A stretch of 11,242 nt of DNA, taken from contig JAUIIF010000083.1 of the NCBI GenBank assembly GCA_030431945.1, forward strand, positions 1 to 11,242, given 5' to 3'. The position numbers and the translations under genes were made by a program. Position 1 is the stretch's first letter; every line of letters begins with the position of its first letter. This stretch comes from Bacteroidia bacterium. Its GTDB lineage: Bacteria > Bacteroidota > Bacteroidia > Chitinophagales > Saprospiraceae. Shown here piece by piece: positions 1 through 6,041 of this stretch. A model generated the notes under the pieces. That model did not search any database. It worked only from the letters and a program-made list of their open reading frames with translations, and was not told the DNA's origin.

Positions 1-324
1 GGCGTTCCCGAAATGCAGGATGGGCGTTTGTACCGTCCACATTTGCGCGTTGAGGGCAAAGGGGAGGCCGTTGTCCCGGCAGCCGTACCCCAATCCTTCC
101 ATGGCCAGTAAGGCCCGCAGGAAATCCACCTCCGGCAGTGGTCCTCCCAGTGCTGCGGGGAGTGGCAACGACTGGATACCGAAATCGGCACAGCGTTGCC
201 ACAGATCGCGGGGAAACCGTTGTGCAGCGTCGTTTTCTGTACTTTGCCCGTTTAATTCACGGGCGGCAAAAGCGGCGACCTGCGCTTTGTAATCCAGGTA
301 TTCCTGAGGCCAGGAGAAGTCCAT
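1..324 (-). CDS. Acyl-CoA dehydrogenase family protein, N-terminal part (runs off the left edge)
   Basis: Only the first 108 codons are inside the window, on the minus strand; the frame is still open at base 1. The translation starts MDFSWPQEYLDYK and continues with an FGIQSLPLP segment, a short GG-containing loop, and then MEGLGYGCRDNGLPFALN. This matches the helical N-terminal domain of flavin-dependent acyl-CoA dehydrogenases, where the sentence 'FGI..LPLP...GG' precedes the helix that carries 'ALEELGYGC.D.G'. Such proteins are usually about 380 residues and use FAD to make an alpha,beta double bond in an acyl thioester. ATG at 324 is the only reasonable start, because the next in-frame codon upstream that matters is the receptor's own TAA at 396-394. 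The gene follows the receptor by 69 bp in the same direction and may be cotranscribed with it. Relatives in biosynthetic clusters can act on carrier-bound aminoacyl or acyl groups, but the FAD-binding and catalytic-base regions lie outside the window, so the substrate is unknown. Confidence 0.85.
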   Translation of the reverse strand, partial: MDFSWPQEYLDYKAQVAAFAARELNGQSTENDAAQRFPRDLWQRCADFGIQSLPLPAALGGPLPEVDFLRALLAMEGLGYGCRDNGLPFALNAQMWTVQTPILHFGNA

Positions 325-393
325 GTGAGCGTATTGAGTTCCAACCGTTGCGCAGCAGAACCAGGTGAATGGCTGCCGAAACCTACTACTTTT

Positions 394-2658
394 TTAGAAG
401 GAATACCGCAAAGAGGCCCGCACCAGGAAGGGAGCGCCGGGGGTAAAATGAATTTCCTCTACGCTCGTCAGCTCGTCACGCAGGCGGGACTCGGTAGCGA
501 ACTGGGTTTCTTTCCAGTCCACATCGAACAGGTTTTCGACGTCGAAACCCAGGTTAACGGGGCCGAAATCATAGTTAGCGTTCAGGTCAACGATGGTGTA
601 ACCTTCCGCTACGATGCTGTTGTCTTCATTGGCGGGCCGGTCAGCCAGGTAACGGAAACGCAGGCCACCTTTGAAGTCTCCCTTAATGGCGGTCAGGCCG
701 CCCGTGGCAGTATAAACGGGGGCGAGCGGAATCCGGTCTTCTCCCTCGGGCGAGTCGAGGCTGCGGCCGAGGGCGTAATTTCCGTCCACATTAGCGAAAA
801 GCCAATCCTTTACCTGGTAGCGCAACCCGACATCTACGCCGTACCGGCGGGTGCGCCCGCTGGGTTCAACGATGCCTGCGTCACCGACGTAAACGAATTC
901 CTGCTCCAGTTCCAGGTACCAGAGTGCGACGTTGGCCACCATGCGTTTGGCGGGTTTAAAGACGGAACCCAGGTCGGCTCCGAAGGCCGGGGGTAAAATC
1001 AGGCGATCGTCCTGCTCCAGCACTACCCGGGTATCGTTCGAGTGAAACCCGATGCCCGTTTTAGCGAATAACTGGACGCTGTTGTTGGCGTTGTAGACCA
1101 CGCTCAGTTTCGGGGCCAGCAGTCCTTTGTCCTGCCCCTGGTTATCGTAGAGGGTGGCCAGTTTATCCACATAATTGTAGGTAAAGTAGTCGTACCGGAG
1201 GGCCGGGCGGATGGTGAAGTCGCCGGCATCTATTTCGGCGTCGGCAAAGAGAAAGAAGTTTTTCTCGTCCACGTCGCCCAACTGCAGGAACTCCAGGGTC
1301 TCGCGCCGGTTTTTGGTGCGGGCGAGTTGATTATCCTCCACCCGATCAGCACGCAAGCCGGTGCCTACGCGAAACAGGATACTGGAGCTGCCGACGTAGG
1401 CCAGCTTGTTCCAGCTACTCTGGAAGCCGAACAACTGGCGGTCTTCAAACTGGCGAATCTGGTCGCCGTTCACCGGGTCTTCCAGGAAGAAAGTGAAGTT
1501 GGAAAACAGCTCAAAATCGTACAGGGAGTAATAGAAGTTTGATTTCAGGAAGCTGTTGTCGGGCAAAATCTTACTTAGCTCAAGGGAGAGGTTGGTCCGG
1601 CTGGTATTGCCACCTTCCGTATCATCGATGGCCCCGAAGCGGGTGATGCTGCCGTCTTCGACGGCGCGTACCGGTATCTGGCCCGAAGCATCCCATTCAC
1701 TGCTGAAGTGGGAAGCCAGGACGGAAAACCGCAGACCGTTCCCCATTTGGGCCGAGTACTTGCCCATAAAGTTACTGCGGTAGAAATTCTGGGAAGACTC
1801 GAAGGGGCCATCCGTCGAAATGTATTCTGCGGCGATGTAAGCCTGGCGGTTGGTGCTGTCGATCAGGTTAAACATGCCCAGGGCGCGGTAGCTGTTGAAG
1901 CTGCCGACCTGCAGGCCTACCTGTGATTTATCCAGCCGGTCTTTTGTCCGAAAATCGACGTAGCCCGCCGTATTGAAATTTCCCTGGTCTGCGTAGTACG
2001 GTCCTTTACCGAAATCGATTTTATCAATGGTTTCGGGGATGACAAAATGCAGGTCCGCATACCCCTGTCCGTGGGCGTGGGATACCATGTTGACGGGCAT
2101 TCCGTCCACCGAGATAGCGATGTCGGTACCGTGGTCAATATCAAAACCCCGCAGGAAAATCTGTTCTGCCTTACCGCCACCGGCGTGTTGGCCGATGAAG
2201 AGCCCGGGGACTTTGCGGAGCACTTCCTGGGAAGAGCGCACCGGATCAATTTCCACGTCGATGGCGGAAACGATGTTGATTTCCCGCGTGTTGTTCCGTA
2301 CGGTCACCTGGCCAAGGTTGTAGGAGGAGGCTTCCAGTACGACCCGCAGCGGCTGCGCCATGTCTTCAATGATGACTTTGCTCGGCTCATACCCCAGGTA
2401 GCTGATCAACAAGGTGTCTCCCTGACTAACCCCCCGGAGCGTAAAGTTTCCGTTTTCGTCGGCGTGGGAGTGAATGTCAGCGTTTTTCGCCAGTACGTAG
2501 GCCCCAATTAGAGGCTGCGCCTGCTCGCCAAGCACCCGACCTTGCAGCTCCTGTTGTCCGAAGAGTGAAGTCGTGAACAATAATAGCCCCGCAACAAGTG
2601 CGAGGTTAAGGGAGGGGCATAAAAAGAAGGTCCTGAATAAGGTAGTGGTTGATTGCAT
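394..2658 (-). CDS. TonB-dependent outer-membrane receptor with carboxypeptidase-regulatory-like domain
   Basis: A complete 754-residue receptor. Residues 1-35 form a signal peptide (hydrophobic stretch about 18-33, ending SLFGQ). Residues 36-110 look like a carboxypeptidase-D regulatory-like beta-sandwich (LQGRVLGEQAQPLIGAYV, then a GYEP strand). Residues about 112-240 form the TonB plug, with SSQEVLRKVPGLFIGQ, FLRGFDIDHGTD and VDGMPVN. The rest is a beta-barrel that ends in LRYSF, a typical terminal-Phe insertion signal. These receptors use TonB/ExbBD energy to import chelates, vitamins, metals or glycans. The plug has a histidine-containing stretch (SHAHGQGYADLHF, residues 193-205, plus H158 and H176), a version seen in a receptor group of unknown or metal-related ligand. 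There is no SusD partner next to it, which argues against a glycan system. ATG at 2658 is chosen because it starts the signal peptide; the bases before it are A/T-rich with no Shine-Dalgarno. It is divergent from the NRPS operon. The ligand is not known. Confidence 0.95.
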   Translation of the reverse strand: MQSTTTLFRTFFLCPSLNLALVAGLLLFTTSLFGQQELQGRVLGEQAQPLIGAYVLAKNADIHSHADENGNFTLRGVSQGDTLLISYLGYEPSKVIIEDMAQPLRVVLEASSYNLGQVTVRNNTREINIVSAIDVEIDPVRSSQEVLRKVPGLFIGQHAGGGKAEQIFLRGFDIDHGTDIAISVDGMPVNMVSHAHGQGYADLHFVIPETIDKIDFGKGPYYADQGNFNTAGYVDFRTKDRLDKSQVGLQVGSFNSYRALGMFNLIDSTNRQAYIAAEYISTDGPFESSQNFYRSNFMGKYSAQMGNGLRFSVLASHFSSEWDASGQIPVRAVEDGSITRFGAIDDTEGGNTSRTNLSLELSKILPDNSFLKSNFYYSLYDFELFSNFTFFLEDPVNGDQIRQFEDRQLFGFQSSWNKLAYVGSSSILFRVGTGLRADRVEDNQLARTKNRRETLEFLQLGDVDEKNFFLFADAEIDAGDFTIRPALRYDYFTYNYVDKLATLYDNQGQDKGLLAPKLSVVYNANNSVQLFAKTGIGFHSNDTRVVLEQDDRLILPPAFGADLGSVFKPAKRMVANVALWYLELEQEFVYVGDAGIVEPSGRTRRYGVDVGLRYQVKDWLFANVDGNYALGRSLDSPEGEDRIPLAPVYTATGGLTAIKGDFKGGLRFRYLADRPANEDNSIVAEGYTIVDLNANYDFGPVNLGFDVENLFDVDWKETQFATESRLRDELTSVEEIHFTPGAPFLVRASLRYSF

Positions 2659-2712
2659 TAGTGGAGTTGCTTAGTTTAATGGAAGTGCGATAAAACAGGA
2701 ATAGCCTTTTCA

Positions 2713-2740
2713 CCAATTAGTTTGTCGCATTCGTGGCAAA
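2713..2740 (-). promoter_or_regulatory. Weak candidate promoter for the TonB-dependent receptor
   Basis: Read on the minus strand, TTTG (2740-2737) is followed after 17 bp by TAATTGG (2719-2713), a partial match to the Bacteroidota TAnnTTTG element. This would give a leader of about 45-50 nt before the receptor ATG at 2658. The -7 match is imperfect and the spacing is a little short, so this is only a suggestion. Confidence 0.2.
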
Positions 2741-2855
2741 GGTGTACGATAATACGCAGTTTTGTCTGTGGACGGATTCAGGCACGCGTCCATTTCCACC
2801 ACAAACTTAACCCTTCCCCGGGTACAATCCGGACATTTGAGAGAGGCTGAATTGG

Positions 2856-2886
2856 TTGGGGGGCTTACATTTTTTGAATAGTTTTG
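2856..2886 (+). promoter_or_regulatory. Candidate Bacteroidota-type promoter of the ABC-HupE-NRPS-PPTase operon
   Basis: The -7 element TAGTTTTG (2879-2886) fits the Bacteroidota consensus TAnnTTTG at every fixed position. A TTGG at 2856-2859, 19 bp upstream of it, is a three-of-four match to the -33 TTTG element. Transcription would begin near 2893 and leave a leader of roughly 65-70 nt before the ATG at 2960. The assignment rests on the consensus and spacing only. Confidence 0.42.
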
Positions 2887-2959
2887 GTTTCGGAGCAATC
2901 CAAAGGATGATTACAATGCGTAAGTTTACCGGTGATTACCGCAGGCATTAGTAAAGCGT

Positions 2960-4786
2960 ATGAAGGATCTATACAGGGTACGTTCCCTCTTATCTGTCAC
3001 TGAGCAGCGAAAATTTGGCTGGCTGGCACTGGTCCTCCTTTGCATGGGCATCCTGGAGGTAGTGGGTGTAGTATCGATTTTGCCGTTCATTCAGTTGGTG
3101 GCAGATCCCGGCATTGTAGACCGGAGCGATTTCCTGCACCAGGTGTACGTAGCCTTCAATTTCAGCAGTGCTAAGGAAATGCTGCTGTGGGCCGGTGGCG
3201 CCGTAATTGTCCTGCTCTGCCTGACGAATGGGTTTTCGGTATTCAAAACCTGGCTGCAGTACCGAATCTCCTGGTCCGTTGCGCACAACGTGAGTATGCG
3301 CCTCTTGGCTTCTTACCTCGGCCGGCCGTATGAATACTTTATTAACCGCAACACGACGGAGTTCACCACCTACGTCATCGGGGAAACTACCAGCCTCGTT
3401 AATGGCGTAATCCTTCCCGTCCTCGAAATTTTTTCCCGGGGGATTGTCTGTCTGATCATTTTTGTGCTCCTGCTCTGGATCGACGTGCAGGTGGCCCTGG
3501 TTATGTTTGGCGCCCTCGGCCTGGCATACCTGATTATTTTCCTGACGCAGCGGCGATACCTCCGCCGCATCGGAGAAGAACGGCTGGCGCTGGCCGTACG
3601 GCGGTACCAGAACCTGATTCAGATGTTTAATGGGATCAAAACCGTCCAGGTATTTGACCGGGATGATTTTTTCACCAACCGCTACGAACAGGCCTCCCGG
3701 GAGTTCTGTGACATGCAGCCCCGTTACCATACCACGGTAGCCGCACCCCGGTACATCCTGGAAGTGCTGGCCTTCAGTGCTATTGTGGGCGTAACCATTT
3801 ACCTCTACCTCACGGTGGGGAACATTGCCGGAATCGTACCGAAACTGAGTCTGTACGCCGTAGCGGGATACCGGTTGTTGCCGGCCTTACAGGCCGCTTT
3901 TGCTGCCGTTGGCAAATTCGTACACACCTACCCGGTAGTGGACAAACTGCACGCTGCCTTCTACGCTGGCCGGCAACTTTCGCAGGCGCCGGAAGACCAG
4001 CCCCGGTCCATGAAAGACTACGTTCAGAAACAGGAGACGGACCAGCCACGACTCCACGGCACCATCAGCCTGCAGGACGTCAGCTTCACCTACGAAAACA
4101 ACGACAAACCCACCCTTCATCACCTGAACCTATCCATTGCTCCGGGCGAGACGGTGGCTTTTGTCGGCGCCACCGGATCTGGGAAAACCACCATTGTTGA
4201 CCTGATCGTCGGGTTACTCTCCGCAACGGAGGGGGAGGTAAAAATCGGCAACAAAGTTTTGGTTCCCGAAGAGCTCCAGGCCTGGCGGCAGAATATTGCC
4301 TACGTTCCCCAGGATGTTTTTCTGTTCGATGATACGGTGGCCCGCAACATTACCCTGCGTGAAACACTCCCCCCAGCGGCGCAACAACGTTTGCAGGAAG
4401 CCGCCCGGATGGCCGATATCGACGCGTTCATTTCCGGAGAACTGCCCAGGGGTTATGACACCCTGATCGGCGAAAGAGGGGTCCGCCTCAGCGGAGGGCA
4501 GCGACAGCGCCTGGGCCTCGCCAGGGCCTTTTTCCACCAGCCGGCGGTACTCGTGCTCGACGAAGCGACCAGTGCCCTGGACAACGTGACGGAACGCGGC
4601 ATCATTAAAGCCCTGGAGTTATTGCCCGGAGAAATCACTACTATTGTCATCGCTCACCGGCTCTCCACCGTCCGTAAAGCAGATCGGATTTTCCTGGTGG
4701 AAAACGGCCGGATCACGGTACAGGGTACCTACAACGACCTTGTCAGTAACAGCAAAGCTTTTCAGGAAATGGCCAACACTAACTAA
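2960..4786 (+). CDS. ABC exporter, fused permease and ATPase (PglK/MsbA-like)
   Basis: A complete 608-residue half-transporter that should work as a homodimer in the inner membrane. The membrane domain occupies about residues 18-320, with hydrophobic helices near 19-48, 74-95, 147-195 and 265-315. The N-terminal 'LLEV(V/I)GV.SI.PF' type sentence (residues 31-44) resembles PglK-like lipid-oligosaccharide flippases. The ATPase domain starts near residue 363 and has all its motifs: Walker A GATGSGKTT (403-411), Q-loop Q451, signature LSGGQ (510-514), Walker B ending D534-E535, D-loop SALD just after it, and switch histidine H566. It should therefore be active. It is the first gene of a plus-strand operon, 33 bp before the HupE-like gene, and its likely promoter lies at 2856-2886. 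From its place ahead of an NRPS I infer that it exports or flips the NRPS product. Because PglK relatives move glycolipids, and a sugar-nucleotide epimerase lies nearby, a glycan substrate cannot be excluded. Confidence 0.95.
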   Translation: MKDLYRVRSLLSVTEQRKFGWLALVLLCMGILEVVGVVSILPFIQLVADPGIVDRSDFLHQVYVAFNFSSAKEMLLWAGGAVIVLLCLTNGFSVFKTWLQYRISWSVAHNVSMRLLASYLGRPYEYFINRNTTEFTTYVIGETTSLVNGVILPVLEIFSRGIVCLIIFVLLLWIDVQVALVMFGALGLAYLIIFLTQRRYLRRIGEERLALAVRRYQNLIQMFNGIKTVQVFDRDDFFTNRYEQASREFCDMQPRYHTTVAAPRYILEVLAFSAIVGVTIYLYLTVGNIAGIVPKLSLYAVAGYRLLPALQAAFAAVGKFVHTYPVVDKLHAAFYAGRQLSQAPEDQPRSMKDYVQKQETDQPRLHGTISLQDVSFTYENNDKPTLHHLNLSIAPGETVAFVGATGSGKTTIVDLIVGLLSATEGEVKIGNKVLVPEELQAWRQNIAYVPQDVFLFDDTVARNITLRETLPPAAQQRLQEAARMADIDAFISGELPRGYDTLIGERGVRLSGGQRQRLGLARAFFHQPAVLVLDEATSALDNVTERGIIKALELLPGEITTIVIAHRLSTVRKADRIFLVENGRITVQGTYNDLVSNSKAFQEMANTN

Positions 4787-4819
4787 GCCCGGTTCCTTTC
4801 CTCCCCGCAAAAATTAATC

Positions 4820-6040
4820 ATGGATTCACTCAAGCACTCTTTTTATTTTCTCGCGTTAATCCTGGCTTTTCTGCTGCCCACCACTTCGTTGCAGGCACAC
4901 GCACCAGACCAGAGTTACCTCTACCTCAACATTTACAAAGACCACATTAACGGGCGCTATGAGTTATCGATGCCCGACATCAATCGTGCCGTAGGGGCCA
5001 GCCTTACCCGGCCGATGTCTGCGGCTTCCATCGAGCCTTATCTGGAGCAACTCCGGGCTTATATCCTCAGTCGCTCCAGTTTTACCGCCGATCAACAGTA
5101 CCAGATCGAGTTTACTGACTTTGAAGTGGTGAACCTGAAGGAGGAGGAAGATTTCGTCCGCCTGAATTTCACCCTCGCAGGCCTGACGGACATCCCCGAT
5201 GAGCTGACGATCAAGTACAACTTGCTCTTTGACGTCTCCCCGAACCATACTGGTGGGTTGATCCAGGAGCACAACTGGAAGGCCGGCATCCTGAATAACT
5301 ACGCTAAACTTTCCGCCATCTTCTCCAAAAACGAAACAGTACAGGCCCTGGACCTTACTGATGGGTCCGTCTGGCAGGGTTTCACCGCCCTCGTTAAACT
5401 CGGCATGTGGCACATCTGGATCGGCTTAGACCATATTCTCTTCCTCGTTGCGTTGATTTTGCCCTCCGTAGTACGGCGGCGGCCCAAGGAACTTGCGGAA
5501 GCCACGGGCAAAAAGTGGGAGTGGGTGCCGGTCTCGGACTTCAAATCAGCTTTCTTCTACATTCTCAAGATCGTCACTTCCTTCACCGTCGCCCACTCCA
5601 TTACCCTGGCGCTGGCTTCTCTCGGGGTGATCGAGTTGAATTCGAGGCTGGTCGAAAGCATTATTGCTTTTTCCATTGCCGTTGCCGCCTTCCACAACAT
5701 TATCCCCATCTTCAAGGCAAAAGAGTGGGTGATCACTTTTGTCTTCGGCCTTTTTCACGGCTTCGGCTTCGCCAGTGTACTGGGGGAAAAAGGACTTAGC
5801 GGAGACTATATGGCCTATTCCCTCCTGGGGTTCAACGTCGGCGTAGAAATCGGGCAGGTACTCATCGTTTGTGCCATTTTCCCGCTGCTCTACCTGATCC
5901 GCAAAACCAGGTTTTACCCCCATTTGATTTTCTGGGGCTCCATTTTCCTGATCCTGATGGCGCTCCACTGGGTTATCGAACGGGCTTTTGACTTCAACTT
6001 CAAATTCTTTAATATTTTCAAGGACATCTTCGGACTCTGA
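4820..6040 (+). CDS. HupE/UreJ-type putative metal permease with periplasmic N-terminal domain
   Basis: A complete 406-residue membrane protein. Residues 1-26 are a signal peptide (LALILAFLLPTTSLQA), so the mature protein may begin with His27. Residues about 27-185 form a soluble, presumably periplasmic domain of beta character. Residues about 190-390 are a bundle of hydrophobic helices with the HupE/UreJ landmarks: HIWIGLDH (H198, D204, H205), VAHS (H259), FHNIIP (H292), GLFHGFGFA (H313) and a GVEIGQ helix (E343). The architecture fits the HupE/UreJ_2 family, whose shorter relatives are nickel or cobalt permeases of hydrogenase and urease loci; transport by this long form is much less established. 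ATG at 4820 begins the signal peptide. The stop codon is separated by a single base from the NRPS start, so the two are probably translationally coupled. No hydrogenase or urease gene is nearby, so a role tied to the NRPS product, such as metal uptake, is an inference. The metal cannot be read from the sequence. Confidence 0.88.
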   Translation: MDSLKHSFYFLALILAFLLPTTSLQAHAPDQSYLYLNIYKDHINGRYELSMPDINRAVGASLTRPMSAASIEPYLEQLRAYILSRSSFTADQQYQIEFTDFEVVNLKEEEDFVRLNFTLAGLTDIPDELTIKYNLLFDVSPNHTGGLIQEHNWKAGILNNYAKLSAIFSKNETVQALDLTDGSVWQGFTALVKLGMWHIWIGLDHILFLVALILPSVVRRRPKELAEATGKKWEWVPVSDFKSAFFYILKIVTSFTVAHSITLALASLGVIELNSRLVESIIAFSIAVAAFHNIIPIFKAKEWVITFVFGLFHGFGFASVLGEKGLSGDYMAYSLLGFNVGVEIGQVLIVCAIFPLLYLIRKTRFYPHLIFWGSIFLILMALHWVIERAFDFNFKFFNIFKDIFGL

Positions 6041-6041
6041 T

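Larger units (their letters stand above)
2659..2959. other. Divergent intergenic region between receptor and biosynthetic operon
   Basis: 301 bp lie between the two divergent start codons, so this stretch should carry the control signals of both transcription units. A good Bacteroidota-type promoter candidate faces the ABC exporter, and a weaker one faces the receptor; both are listed separately. I looked for a cobalamin riboswitch box, a clear Fur- or Zur-like palindrome and tRNA-like folds and saw none that convinced me. A 62-codon open frame on the minus strand (2710-2898) contains a CPDC motif but overlaps the promoter candidate and has no recognisable family, so I do not call it a gene. 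Confidence 0.7.

Noticed and set aside
325..996. Long plus-strand open frame of 223 codons
   Set aside because: It is antisense to the receptor gene, has no recognisable domain, and mirrors the codon bias of the true gene.
2710..2898. 62-codon minus-strand open frame with a CPDC motif in the divergent intergenic region
   Set aside because: Only one Cys pair, no family I recognise, no start signal, and it overlaps both promoter candidates.
2659..2959. Cobalamin riboswitch ahead of the receptor
   Set aside because: Searched for by eye on the minus strand because HupE-like and receptor genes are sometimes B12-controlled; no B12-box-like sequence or supporting fold seen.
2990..3730. 246-codon minus-strand open frame opposite the ABC exporter
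   Set aside because: The plus-strand frame is a full ABC transporter with every motif; the antisense translation shows no family.
5988..6041. Upstream in-frame ATG that would add 18 residues to the NRPS
   Set aside because: It lies within the HupE-like gene, and the added Ser-rich residues do not look like an NRPS N-terminus; ATG 6042 follows the stop by one base.
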